64,000 nucleotides of DNA from Marimonas arenosa. GTDB taxonomy: Bacteria > Pseudomonadota > Alphaproteobacteria > Rhodobacterales > Rhodobacteraceae. The stretch covers positions 248,001 to 312,000 of the forward strand of contig NZ_JANHAX010000006.1 of NCBI RefSeq assembly GCF_030848945.1, written 5' to 3'. The notes under the pieces were generated by a model. That model was given only the letters and a program-made list of their open reading frames with translations, was not told the origin of the DNA and did no database searches. Made by a program: the position numbers and the translations under genes. Numbering within the stretch: position 1 is the first letter of the stretch; each line of letters opens with the position of its first letter. Shown here one piece after another: positions 33,487 through 41,918 of the stretch.

Positions 33487-34898
33487 AGCCGGTCCCCCAG
33501 CAGAAACTCGGCGGCGCGGTCGAGCCGGATATGCGGCGGTCCCTCGCCCGGCTTCAAGCTGAGACGCGCGGGCGCGAAGGTCATCACCTCGTAGTCGGCA
33601 TCGAGCCATCTGTCCGCGCCCTGGCGCGCCGGGTTCAGGAGCCGCATCGGGTCGTCGGGCAATGCACCGGGATAGAAGGCAGCCTGCTTGCCGCTGTCGC
33701 GCAGCGTGCCGCGGACGCAGTCGAGACTGTCCCCGTCGTGGTCGATGGTCTCCTCCACCGTCGCCCGCAGGCTGGCTAGCGCCATGGCGCGGGTCTCGGC
33801 CCCGGCAAAATCTGCGCGGTCACGGGCCTCGCGTACCAGCGCCTCCATGATCGCGGCAAGGCGGCCGTGCTGGCTGTGATGCAGGTGATCGGCCTTGGTC
33901 GCGGCAAACAGGATCTTCTCGACCCGTTTGCCCATCAGCAGACGGCTGAGGAAGGCGTTGCGGCCGGGACGGAAGGCGCCGAGGATATCGGCCAGCGCCC
34001 GACGCAAGTCGTCCACCGCCGGCGGCCCGGCATGGATTGCCCCCAGCGCATCGATCAGCACCACCTGGCGGTCGATCCGCGCGAAGTGATCACGAAAGAA
34101 GGGTTGGACGACGCGCGCCTTGTAGGCCTCGAACCGGCGCTCGAACTCGCGCCACAGCGCGCGGCGGGCCGTCCGGTCGGGCCGGGCGAGCGGCGCAAAG
34201 GTCAGCACCGGCGATCCGGCGAGATCGCCCGGCAGCAGGAACCGCCCCGGCGTGCAATCATAGAAGCCTGCCGCGCGGGCCGTAGCGAGGTAGTCGGTAT
34301 AACTGCGCGCCAGCGCCTGGGCCTGGACCTCATCAAGCGGCGATGCGGCGTCGGTCGTCCGCGCCAGCGCCAGGTAGTTGGCGGCCTGCGGCCGGGTCGC
34401 GGCCCGGGCCAGTTGGTCGGCGCTCCAGGCCGCGAAATCCTTCTCCATCAGGCCGAGATCGAGCAGCCATTCACCGGGGTAATCGACGATGTCGAGATGC
34501 ACGGTGCGCGGCCCGGTCAGTCCAGCCAGCAACCCAGCCGGGCGGACCCGGAACGACAGCCGCAATTCGGACACCGCCCGCGTGCTTTCGGGCCAATGCG
34601 GCGCGGCACCGGTGAGCGCGGCGAGATGAGCTTCGTAATCGAAACGCGGCACGGTGTCGTCGGGCTGAGGCTGCAGGAAAGCGGCCACGATCCGGCCCTC
34701 GGCCTCGGCCGTCAACCCGGCCATGCGGTCCCGGTTGGTCAGATTGGCGACCAGCGAGGTGATGAACACGGTCTTGCCTGCCCGAGACAGCCCGGTGACG
34801 CCGAGCCGGATCACCGGCTCGAACAGCGCCTCCGAAACACTGTCGGAGACGGCCTCAACCCCGCGCGCGACGCTGTCTGCCAGCCTGGAGATGACCAC
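33483..34898 (-). CDS. ycjX: YcjX-family P-loop protein (DUF463)
   Basis: The 471-residue protein has a Walker A LGVTGLSRAGKTVFITSLV near residue 30 and LDIVDYPGEWLLDL as switch II-like region, both typical of the YcjX GTPase-like family. In E. coli it lies in the phage-shock neighbourhood. I chose the GTG at 34898 (VVISRLADSVARGVEAVSD), preceded by AAAGGGG, over the in-frame codon at 35006. It heads a five-gene operon and is divergent from truA. Confidence 0.85.
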   Translation of the reverse strand: MVISRLADSVARGVEAVSDSVSEALFEPVIRLGVTGLSRAGKTVFITSLVANLTNRDRMAGLTAEAEGRIVAAFLQPQPDDTVPRFDYEAHLAALTGAAPHWPESTRAVSELRLSFRVRPAGLLAGLTGPRTVHLDIVDYPGEWLLDLGLMEKDFAAWSADQLARAATRPQAANYLALARTTDAASPLDEVQAQALARSYTDYLATARAAGFYDCTPGRFLLPGDLAGSPVLTFAPLARPDRTARRALWREFERRFEAYKARVVQPFFRDHFARIDRQVVLIDALGAIHAGPPAVDDLRRALADILGAFRPGRNAFLSRLLMGKRVEKILFAATKADHLHHSQHGRLAAIMEALVREARDRADFAGAETRAMALASLRATVEETIDHDGDSLDCVRGTLRDSGKQAAFYPGALPDDPMRLLNPARQGADRWLDADYEVMTFAPARLSLKPGEGPPHIRLDRAAEFLLGDRL

Positions 34899-34917
34899 TC
34901 GCGGCGCCCCTTTCCGC

Positions 34918-34950
34918 CTGTTCTTTGCTCCAAGATAATGCCGGGGCGGG
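34918..34950 (-). repeat. Degenerate remnant of the GC-rich repeat
   Basis: On the minus strand CCGCCCCGGCATTATCTTGGAGCAAAGAACAG keeps the C-rich run, a T/A-rich core and a purine tail. It lies just upstream of ycjX in the ycjX/truA divergent region. The match is loose. Confidence 0.25.
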
Positions 34951-34999
34951 CTGCGCGCCACCCCTTGCCGGGCCGCTGGCCGCGCGATAAGGGGCGGAT

Positions 35000-35773
35000 A
35001 TGCCACGATACGCCCTCAGGATCGAATATCACGGCGGCCCGTTCGCCGGCTGGCAGCGCCAGGCCGACCAGCCCTCGGTGCAGGGCGCGGTCGAGGCGGC
35101 GTTGGCCCGGCTCGAACCCGGACCGCACACAATAGCCGCGGCAGGGCGTACCGATGCGGGGGTGCACGCATTCGGGCAGGTGGCGCATTGCGACCTGGAA
35201 AAGGACTGGGATCCGTTCCGCCTGAGCGAGGCGCTGAACTATCACCTGAAACCGCAGCCGGTGGCGATTCTCGCCGCGGCTCGCGTCGACGACGACTGGC
35301 ACGCGCGGTTTTCGGCGGTGGAGCGGCGCTACCTGTTCCGCCTGCTGGTGCGGCGGGCCCCGGCCACGTTGCAGCGCGGACTGGTCTGGCAGGTGAAGGC
35401 GCCGCTCGACCTCGACGCCATGCGCGCAGGAGCCGCGTATCTGGTGGGACGGCACGATTTCACCACCTTCCGCTCGACCATGTGCCAGGCCGAGAGCCCG
35501 GTGAAGACGCTGGATGAGATATCCATCGAGCCGGTGGCGCGGGAGACCGCAGCCGAGTTTCACTTCCGCTTGCGCGCGCGTTCCTTCCTGCACAACCAGG
35601 TCCGGTCAATCGTCGGAACGCTGGAACGGGTCGGCGCCGGAAGCTGGTCGCCGGAGGATGTCAAATCGGCGCTCGACGCCGCCGACCGCGCCGCCTGCGG
35701 CCCGGTCTGCCCGCCCGAGGGGCTTTATCTTGCCGACGTAGGATACCCCGAGGACCCGTTTGCCGCGGATTGA
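35000..35773 (+). CDS. truA: tRNA pseudouridine(38-40) synthase TruA
   Basis: The 257-residue protein has catalytic Asp52 in [13 protein letters not shown], the N-terminal [13 protein letters not shown] and the C-terminal [11 protein letters not shown] and PEGLYL motifs of TruA. It makes pseudouridine in the tRNA anticodon arm. AAGGGGCGG precedes the ATG. Confidence 0.96.
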   Translation: MPRYALRIEYHGGPFAGWQRQADQPSVQGAVEAALARLEPGPHTIAAAGRTDAGVHAFGQVAHCDLEKDWDPFRLSEALNYHLKPQPVAILAAARVDDDWHARFSAVERRYLFRLLVRRAPATLQRGLVWQVKAPLDLDAMRAGAAYLVGRHDFTTFRSTMCQAESPVKTLDEISIEPVARETAAEFHFRLRARSFLHNQVRSIVGTLERVGAGSWSPEDVKSALDAADRAACGPVCPPEGLYLADVGYPEDPFAAD

Positions 35774-35865
35774 CAGGCCGGGCGCGGACGCCGGAGACTG
35801 TGTAAGGTGACGGCCGCTGGTCCCGGCGTCGAGGTCTGATCCGCTTCGATCCGCTGCTTCTTCTG

Positions 35866-35905
35866 TTCAAAAATACCTCGGGGGTTTGGGGGCAGCGCCC
35901 CCAAG
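35866..35905 (-). repeat. GC-rich hairpin repeat after truA
   Basis: On the minus strand it reads TTGGGGGCGCTGCCCCCAA, then ACCCCCGAGGTATTTTTGAAC. This is the same hairpin, C-run, TATTT order as at 1384 and 6747. It lies between convergent truA and lrp-type genes, consistent with a transcription end. Confidence 0.55.
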
Positions 35906-35932
35906 GCCTGCGCGCGCCGGCAAACCATTGTG

Positions 35933-36433
35933 TCAGGCGCTGCGCGACAGGCGGTCTTCCAGCACCTCGAAAGGCACGCCGGGGTCGTCCTTGGCGCAGC
36001 GGATCACCAGCGAGGTCTTGACCGACGCCACGTTCTCGGCCGCCGTCAGTTCCTCGGTCAGGAAGGACTGGAAGGTCGAGAGATCGGGCGCCACGCATTT
36101 CAGGATGAAATCGACCTCGCCGTTGAGCATGTGGCACTCGCGCACCAACGGCCAGGCACGGCAGCGGGCCTCGAACCTGCTGAGATCGGCTTCCGCCTGG
36201 CTCTGCAGGCCGACCATGGCGAAGACCTGCACTTCGAACCCCAGTTCGCGCGGATCGACATCGGCATGGTAACCGCGGATGAAACCCTGCTCCTCGAGCG
36301 TGCGCACCCGGCGCAGGCAGGGCGGCGCCGAGATGCCGACGCGGCGGGCCAGTTCGACATTGGTCATGCGCCCGTCGGCCTGAAGCTCGGCGAGGATCTT
36401 GCGGTCGATCGGGTCAAGGCGCGTGCCTGCCAT
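35933..36433 (-). CDS. Lrp/AsnC-family transcriptional regulator
   Basis: The 166-residue protein has the N-terminal AsnC helix-turn-helix (LDPIDRKILAELQADGRMTN, then VELARRVGISAPPCLRRVR) and the RAM ligand domain (about 70-150, with NGEVDFILKC). Such regulators bind amino acids and often control their own gene. It is divergent from trxB. Direct repeats CGCAATAT lie in the shared region, one overlapping its own -35. Confidence 0.9.
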   Translation of the reverse strand: MAGTRLDPIDRKILAELQADGRMTNVELARRVGISAPPCLRRVRTLEEQGFIRGYHADVDPRELGFEVQVFAMVGLQSQAEADLSRFEARCRAWPLVRECHMLNGEVDFILKCVAPDLSTFQSFLTEELTAAENVASVKTSLVIRCAKDDPGVPFEVLEDRLSRSA

Positions 36434-36462
36434 GATTGGGCCTCTCCTGAGAATTTAAGGAT

Positions 36463-36490
36463 GTTATAGCATCGCTTCGACTGCGCGCAA
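36463..36490 (-). promoter_or_regulatory. Candidate promoter of the lrp-type gene
   Basis: On the minus strand TTGCGC (36485-36490) and TATAAC (36463-36468) are 16 bp apart, about 30 bp before the start codon. CAGGAG follows as ribosome-binding site. Confidence 0.5.
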
Positions 36491-36514
36491 TATTGTTTCA
36501 CAACGCCGCAATAT
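36486..36514. promoter_or_regulatory. Direct repeats CGCAATAT between lrp and trxB
   Basis: CGCAATAT occurs at 36486-36493 and 36507-36514, 21 bp apart, i.e. two helical turns. The first overlaps the -35 of the lrp-type promoter, so Lrp self-control is an attractive reading. No experimental site is known to me. Confidence 0.35.
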
Positions 36515-36635
36515 CCTTATGCAAGCTGCCCCGGCAGCGACAAAGCCGCGCTGCCAGGCTCCCGGGGGCTTTTCTGTCGCGCAGGCCGTGGTTATATCGC
36601 GCGGGACACAGCCTATTCACCCCGGGGGACACAAA

Positions 36636-37580
36636 ATGGCAGAGACGCGTCACACCAAGGTTTTGATCATCGGATCCGGTCCGGCCGGCTATACCGCCGG
36701 TGTCTATGCCTCGCGCGCCATGCTGGAACCGATCCTGGTCCAAGGGCTTGAACCCGGCGGCCAGCTGACAACCACGACCGAGGTCGAAAACTGGCCCGGC
36801 GACGTCGAGGTGCAGGGCCCGGAGCTGATGATGCGGATGGAAGAACACGCCCGCGCCGTCGGCACCGAGATCATTTCCGACATCATCACCGATCTCGACC
36901 TGTCGCAACGCCCGTTCACTGCCACCGGCGACAGCGGCACGATCTACACCGCTGACGCGGTGATCCTGGCCACCGGCGCCCGCGCCAAGTGGCTGGGCCT
37001 GCCGAGTGAAGACAAGTTCAAGGGCTTCGGCGTCTCGGCCTGCGCCACCTGCGACGGCTTTTTCTATCGCGGGCAGGAGATCGTGGTGGTGGGCGGCGGC
37101 AACACCGCCGTGGAAGAGGCGCTGTTCCTGACCAATTTCGCCTCGAAAGTCACCCTGATCCACCGCCGCGACGAGCTGCGCAGCGAAAAGATTCTGCAGG
37201 ACCGGCTGTTCAAGAACCCCAAGATCGAACCGCTGTGGTTCCACACGCTGGAAGAGGTGGTCGGCGAAGACAGCCCGCTGGGCGTCACCGGCGTCAAGGT
37301 CAAGCACGTGAAGACCGGCGAGATCACCGAGATCCCGTGCAAGGGCGTCTTCATCGCCATCGGCCACGCGCCGGCAAACGAACTGGTCAAGGACGTGCTG
37401 GAGACCCATATGGGCGGCTATGTGGTGACCAAGCCGGACAGCACCGAAACGAGCATTCCCGGCGTCTTCGCCGCCGGCGACCTGACCGACCACAAATACC
37501 GCCAGGCCGTGACCTCGGCCGGCATGGGCTGCATGGCCGCGCTCGAGGCCGAGCGGTTTTTGGCCGAGCAGGAAGGCTGA
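36636..37580 (+). CDS. trxB: Thioredoxin-disulfide reductase
   Basis: The 314-residue flavoprotein has FAD site [21 protein letters not shown] site [13 protein letters not shown], redox pair Cys136/Cys139 in CATCDG, and [15 protein letters not shown]. It keeps thioredoxin reduced with NADPH. The start ATG 36636 gives [15 protein letters not shown]; in-frame codons upstream are unlikely to be translated. Confidence 0.96.
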   Translation: MAETRHTKVLIIGSGPAGYTAGVYASRAMLEPILVQGLEPGGQLTTTTEVENWPGDVEVQGPELMMRMEEHARAVGTEIISDIITDLDLSQRPFTATGDSGTIYTADAVILATGARAKWLGLPSEDKFKGFGVSACATCDGFFYRGQEIVVVGGGNTAVEEALFLTNFASKVTLIHRRDELRSEKILQDRLFKNPKIEPLWFHTLEEVVGEDSPLGVTGVKVKHVKTGEITEIPCKGVFIAIGHAPANELVKDVLETHMGGYVVTKPDSTETSIPGVFAAGDLTDHKYRQAVTSAGMGCMAALEAERFLAEQEG

Positions 37581-37603
37581 TCCCCGGCCACATGGCGATC
37601 CGC

Positions 37604-37666
37604 GTCCCGGGCCTGACCCGGGACCTCAACCACTGTTATCCGAGGCCCCGGATCGGGTCCGGGGCC
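37604..37666. repeat. Two-hairpin palindromic element (intergenic copy)
   Basis: GTCCCGGG-CCTGA-CCCGGGAC (37604-37624) and GGCCCCGGA-TCGGG-TCCGGGGCC (37644-37666) repeat the layout of the element in ileS. It lies just after trxB and may act as a terminator or mRNA-stabilising structure. Confidence 0.75.
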
Positions 37667-37720
37667 CAGCGGTCCCGCGTTGCAGATGAGTCACGCCCCG
37701 AAATCACCCGAATTCACCGC

Positions 37721-37748
37721 TTGAGGTTTGTTCAGAAATGAACAATAC
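37721..37748 (+). promoter_or_regulatory. Candidate promoter of the MarR-ATP sulfurylase fusion gene
   Basis: TTGAGG (37721-37726) and CAATAC (37743-37748) are 16 bp apart; start of transcription would be near 37755. The first TGTTCA-N4-TGAACA dyad lies between the two hexamers. Confidence 0.4.
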
Positions 37749-37770
37749 GAGAAATGTTCACGAATGAACG
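37729..37770. promoter_or_regulatory. Tandem operator-like dyads TGTTCA-N4-TGAACA
   Basis: TGTTCA-GAAA-TGAACA (37729-37744) is a perfect dyad. TGTTCA-CGAA-TGAACG (37755-37770) is the same with one mismatch, 26 bp on. They straddle the predicted -10 and start site. This is a classical repressor layout and the MarR-type domain encoded directly downstream is the obvious candidate to bind it. Confidence 0.55.
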
Positions 37771-37788
37771 CACCTAGAGCAGACCCGG

Positions 37789-39873
37789 ATGACCCCGACC
37801 GACCCGAAAACGCCGCAGAAGACAGCCCTGTCGGAAGACGACGATCTGCGCTTCCGCCTTCTGCGCCAGCTCGATCTGGCGCCGGAGGCGTCGCAGCGCG
37901 CGACGGCGCAGGCACTGGGCATCTCGCTGGGGCGGCTCAACGGGCTGATGCGGGCCGCTGCCGAGGCCGGGCTGATCAAGGTCGGAGACCGCGACGGCCC
38001 CGACCGGCGGGCACGCTTCGCATACAGCCTGACCACCCGCGGCGCAGCGGAAAAGCTGCGCCTCACTGACCAGTTCCTGGCCCGCAAATTCGCCGAATAC
38101 GACGCGCTCCATGCCGAGTTGACCGGCACCACCAGCGGCCATGCTCCCTTCAAACACAGGACCAAAATCGTGCAGAACAACCTTGCCCCCATCCCCGAAC
38201 TCTATGTCTCCTACGACAGCGCCCAGAAGCTCAAGGTCGAGGCTGCCGATTTGGTCAGCCATGACCTGACGCCGCGGCAGATCTGCGATCTGGAACTGTT
38301 GATGAACGGCGGGTTCAACCCGCTCAAGGGGTTCCTCAGCGAGGCGGACTATGACGGCGTGGTCGAGAACATGCGGCTGGCCAACGGGTCGCTCTGGCCG
38401 ATGCCGGTCACGCTGGATGTCAGCGAAACCTTCGCCGAAAGCATCGAACTGGGTCAGGATATCGCCCTGCGCGACCAGGAAGGCGTGATCCTTGCCACCA
38501 TGACGGTAACCGACCGCTGGACGCCGGACAAGAAACGCGAAGCCGAAAAGGTCTTCGGCGCCGACGACGACGCGCACCCGGCGGTCAACTACCTGCACAA
38601 CACCGCCGGCAAGGTCTATCTCGGCGGCCCGGTGACCGGCATCCAGCAGCCGGTACATTACGATTTCCGCGGCCGCCGCGACACGCCGAACGAGTTGCGC
38701 GCCTATTTCCGCAAGCTGGGCTGGCGCAAGGTCGTGGCCTTCCAGACCCGCAATCCGCTGCACCGGGCGCACCAGGAACTGACCTTCCGTGCCGCCAAGG
38801 AGGCGCAGGCCAACCTGCTGATCCACCCGGTCGTGGGCTTGACCAAACCGGGTGACGTCGATCATTTCACCCGGGTGCGGTGCTATGAGGCCGTGCTCGA
38901 CAAATATCCGGGGTCGACCACGACGATGAGCCTTCTGAACCTCGCCATGCGGATGGCCGGTCCGCGCGAGGCGGTCTGGCACGGGCTCATCCGCAAGAAC
39001 CACGGCTGCACCCATTTCATCGTCGGCCGCGACCACGCCGGGCCGGGCAAGAACTCGCAGGGCGAGGATTTCTACGGGCCCTATGACGCCCAGGAGATGT
39101 TCCGCGAGTATCAGGACGAGATGGACATCGAGATGGTCGACTTCAAACACATGGTTTTTGTCCAGGAACGCGCTCAATACGAGCCGGCGGACGAGGTCGA
39201 GGACGACGCCACCGTGCTGAACATCTCGGGTACCGAGCTGCGGCGGCGGCTGCGCGAGGGGCTGGAAATTCCGGAATGGTTCTCGTTCTCGGAGGTGGTG
39301 GGCGAGCTGCGCCGGCGCTATCCGCCGCGCTCCAACCAGGGCTTCACGGTTTTCTTCACCGGCTTCTCCGGGTCGGGCAAATCGACCATTGCCAACGCGC
39401 TGATGGTCAAGCTGATGGAAATGGGCGGACGGCCCGTAACGTTGCTCGATGGTGATATCGTGCGGAAGAACCTTTCCAGCGAGCTCGGCTTCTCGAAGGA
39501 ACACCGCGACCTCAACATCCGCCGCATCGGCTATGTCGCCAGCGAGATCACCAAGAACGGCGGCATCGCCATCTGCGCGCCGATCGCGCCCTATGCCACC
39601 ACCCGCCGGGCGGTGCGCGAGGAGGTCGAGCAATACGGTGCCTTTGTCGAGGTGCATGTCGCGACAAGCATCGAAGAATGCGAACGCCGTGACCGCAAGG
39701 GGCTCTACAAGCTGGCGCGCGAAGGCAAAATCAAGGAGTTCACCGGGATTTCCGACCCCTATGACGTGCCGGACCACCCCGAGCTGCGGGTCGAAACCGA
39801 GAACGTGGATGTCGACAACTGCGCCCACCAGGTGATCCTGAAGCTGGAGCAGATGGGGCTGATCGCAGGGTAG
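37789..39873 (+). CDS. MarR-type domain fused to bifunctional ATP sulfurylase/APS kinase
   Basis: Residues 1-112 form a winged helix of the MarR type resembling EPS-associated MarR regulators (helix-turn-helix about 33-65). Residues 113-127 are a linker. Residues 128-694 are a complete bifunctional sulfate adenylyltransferase/adenylylsulfate kinase: QTRNPLHRAHQEL and GRDHAGPG for ATP sulfurylase, P-loop GFSGSGKST (525-533) for the kinase. The enzyme makes APS and PAPS from sulfate. The frame is open across the joint. A GTG at 38170, preceded by ACAGGA, sits exactly where the stand-alone enzyme would begin, so two products are possible. Two dyads at the promoter suggest autoregulation. Confidence 0.9.
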   Translation: MTPTDPKTPQKTALSEDDDLRFRLLRQLDLAPEASQRATAQALGISLGRLNGLMRAAAEAGLIKVGDRDGPDRRARFAYSLTTRGAAEKLRLTDQFLARKFAEYDALHAELTGTTSGHAPFKHRTKIVQNNLAPIPELYVSYDSAQKLKVEAADLVSHDLTPRQICDLELLMNGGFNPLKGFLSEADYDGVVENMRLANGSLWPMPVTLDVSETFAESIELGQDIALRDQEGVILATMTVTDRWTPDKKREAEKVFGADDDAHPAVNYLHNTAGKVYLGGPVTGIQQPVHYDFRGRRDTPNELRAYFRKLGWRKVVAFQTRNPLHRAHQELTFRAAKEAQANLLIHPVVGLTKPGDVDHFTRVRCYEAVLDKYPGSTTTMSLLNLAMRMAGPREAVWHGLIRKNHGCTHFIVGRDHAGPGKNSQGEDFYGPYDAQEMFREYQDEMDIEMVDFKHMVFVQERAQYEPADEVEDDATVLNISGTELRRRLREGLEIPEWFSFSEVVGELRRRYPPRSNQGFTVFFTGFSGSGKSTIANALMVKLMEMGGRPVTLLDGDIVRKNLSSELGFSKEHRDLNIRRIGYVASEITKNGGIAICAPIAPYATTRRAVREEVEQYGAFVEVHVATSIEECERRDRKGLYKLAREGKIKEFTGISDPYDVPDHPELRVETENVDVDNCAHQVILKLEQMGLIAG

Positions 39874-39901
39874 AACGCGCCTCGGCACGAATCTGAAAGC
39901 T

Positions 39902-39929
39902 CCCCGGCGCCGGCGCGTCGGGGTGTTTT
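39902..39929 (+). terminator. Rho-independent terminator after the ATP sulfurylase gene
   Basis: CCCCGGCGC-CGGC-GCGTCGGGG (one G-T pair) is followed by TGTTTT, 29 bp past the stop. Confidence 0.7.
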
Positions 39930-39971
39930 CGTTCAGGCTTCGTGATCAGCCGTTGCGTTCGGTTGCAGTGC

Positions 39972-40940
39972 TCAGGCTTCGGGCGTGCCGCCGGCGAGAA
40001 TGGTCTGGTAAAGCGGCCGGTCGATGTTTCCGCCTGACAGCACCAGCCCGACCTTTCGGCCTTTCAGCCGCTCCTTTTCCTGCAGCGCAAGCGCCAGGGC
40101 CGCCGCCCCTGCCCCCTCGGCAAGGTTGTGCGTGGCGCTGTAGAAGAGCCGCACGGCGTCGGCGATTTCATCATCCGTGACCGCGCCGATATGGCTGGTG
40201 CCGGTGGAATAGATGTCGAAGGCTTCCTGAACGGGAACACGCACGCAGGTGCCGTCGGCGAAGGTGCGGGCCTCGTTGGTCTCGATCAGCCGACCCGCCT
40301 CGACCGAAAGCTTGACGCAGGGCGCGCCGGCGGCCACGACCCCGACGACCTCGGTGCTGAGCCCCAGCGCATCACGCGCCGCGATGGTGCCACAGATACC
40401 TGAGCCGCAGCCAATCGGGACATAGACCACGTCGAGATCCGGATGCGCCGTGAAAAGTTCATAACCATAGGTGGCCACGCCACGCACCAGTTCGCGATGA
40501 AACGGCGGCACCGGATAAAGCGGCTCGGTCTGCGCGAGCCGCATGGCTTCGTCCTTGGCCTCGTCGAAATCTCGGCCGTGCACGATCAGATCGGCCCCAT
40601 AAGCGCGCATCGCGGCGTTCTTTTCGACCGAGTTGCCGTGCGGGACGAGGATTTTCGCGGTCAACCCGGCGGCGATGGCCGCGCGCGCCTGGGACTGACC
40701 GTGGTTGCCACGGGTGGCGGTGACAACCCCCTGCATGTCGGGGTGGGTGCGTTTGAGCCAGTCGATGAAGGTGATGCCGCCGCGCACCTTGAAGGCGCCG
40801 GTGGGGGCGTGGTTCTCGTGCTTGACGATGACGGTGGCGCCCAGCGCTTCGCTGAGCAGCGGCCAGTCATGCGCCGGAGTCGGCGGCACGTGACGCCCGA
40901 CCAAGGCATGCGCCTCCTCCAGCTCGGGTATGGTGAACAT
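39972..40940 (-). CDS. PLP-dependent threonine/serine dehydratase-like enzyme
   Basis: The 322-residue fold-type II enzyme has the PLP lysine in TGAFKVRGG, the substrate loop TRGNHGQS, the glycine-rich phosphate site PIGCGSGICGT and the final SGGNID. It probably deaminates threonine or serine, or a related hydroxyamino acid. It lacks the C-terminal ACT regulatory domain of biosynthetic IlvA, so it is more like the catabolic type. AGGAGGG precedes ATG 40940. It is divergent from a glycosyltransferase-like gene. Confidence 0.83.
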   Translation of the reverse strand: MFTIPELEEAHALVGRHVPPTPAHDWPLLSEALGATVIVKHENHAPTGAFKVRGGITFIDWLKRTHPDMQGVVTATRGNHGQSQARAAIAAGLTAKILVPHGNSVEKNAAMRAYGADLIVHGRDFDEAKDEAMRLAQTEPLYPVPPFHRELVRGVATYGYELFTAHPDLDVVYVPIGCGSGICGTIAARDALGLSTEVVGVVAAGAPCVKLSVEAGRLIETNEARTFADGTCVRVPVQEAFDIYSTGTSHIGAVTDDEIADAVRLFYSATHNLAEGAGAAALALALQEKERLKGRKVGLVLSGGNIDRPLYQTILAGGTPEA

Positions 40941-41025
40941 GGCTCCGACCCTCCTGTCTGTTGCGGCAAAGATTGACAGCGCAGACGGGCGGGGTAAACC
41001 CCGGCTGACGACCGAAGGGACTGCG

Positions 41026-41667
41026 ATGACCGTGATCGCCCTCACCTCGGTCCCGCCACGCTTTGCCGGGCTGGGACCGGTGCTGGAAAGCTTGTTGGCC
41101 CAAGGGGCCGCTAAGGTGGTGCTCGCCCTACCCCGGCGCTATCTGCGTTTTCCAGGCGCGGTCTCTCCCCCGCCCTTGCCGGGCGGCGTCGACCTGCTCC
41201 GATGCGAGGATCACGGCCCGGCAACCAAGTTCCTGGCAGCGCAATCCGCCGAACCAGGCGCAGCAATCGCGATTTGTGATGACGATTGCCTTTACGCGCC
41301 GGGCTGGCTGGCGGCGCTGGAGGACGCCGCGGAGCACGGCGCGGCGGCGGGTTCGGTTTTTTCCGTTGAACGGCTGAAACGGCGCGGCGGGCTGGTGGCG
41401 CAGGGGTTTGCCGGGGTACTGGTACCGGCGGGATTCACGTGCCCGCCGCCGCCCGAGGTGTGCCTTGCGGCAGATGATCTGTGGCTGTCGGCGCATCTGG
41501 CGCTGGCGGGGGTCGAAATCTCCGAATGCAGCTCGGCGCGGGCGGCCGTTGCGCCGTTCTCCGCGCCGGAGCCGCTACAGGACCGGAAGCGGGCAGAGAC
41601 CTACGCCAAGGCGGCGGCGGATATCCACGACCGCCTGGGCATATGGCCACCGACGTACGGTGAGTGA
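41026..41667 (+). CDS. Glycosyltransferase-like protein (family 2 type)
   Basis: The 213-residue protein starts with the GT-A pattern VIALTSVPPRFAGLGPVLES and has a CDDDCLYAPGWLAALED stretch, resembling the DxD nucleotide-sugar site. A later LAADDLWLSAHLAL could hold the catalytic acid. The donor and acceptor are unknown. It is shorter than most GT2 enzymes and has no membrane segments. Confidence 0.6.
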   Translation: MTVIALTSVPPRFAGLGPVLESLLAQGAAKVVLALPRRYLRFPGAVSPPPLPGGVDLLRCEDHGPATKFLAAQSAEPGAAIAICDDDCLYAPGWLAALEDAAEHGAAAGSVFSVERLKRRGGLVAQGFAGVLVPAGFTCPPPPEVCLAADDLWLSAHLALAGVEISECSSARAAVAPFSAPEPLQDRKRAETYAKAAADIHDRLGIWPPTYGE

Positions 41668-41686
41668 AAACACCCGCCCTAAGGGG

Positions 41687-41914
41687 TCAGTGCACGGTGA
41701 CCGGTGCCAGGTCGTTCTGCCGTGCCAGCACGAAGGCCAGCGCCCGGTTCGGCACCAGTGCCAGCTGTTCACCATCGGCACGGTACACGCCGTAAAGGCT
41801 TTCGAGGCCGCCGGCCTGCGCCTGCACGTCCGCAGGCAGGTCTTTCACCGCCACCTTACGCACGTAAACGATGCGGTTCTCATCTTCAGGCCCAAAATCG
41901 TATTTCACATCCAT
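41687..41914 (-). CDS. DUF1150 family protein
   Basis: The 75-residue protein matches DUF1150: IVYVRKVAVKDLPADVQAQA, then LYGVYRADGEQLALVPNR and AFVLARQNDL. It follows an Hsp20 gene by 4 bp, the usual arrangement in Rhodobacterales and Rhizobiales, and is presumably co-induced with it. Function is unknown. Confidence 0.87.
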   Translation of the reverse strand: MDVKYDFGPEDENRIVYVRKVAVKDLPADVQAQAGGLESLYGVYRADGEQLALVPNRALAFVLARQNDLAPVTVH

Positions 41915-41918
41915 GACG

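Noticed and set aside
37774..39888. 704-codon open frame antisense to the MarR-sulfurylase gene
   Set aside because: The plus-strand gene has catalytic motifs throughout. The antisense frame has no family match and exists because of third-position GC bias.
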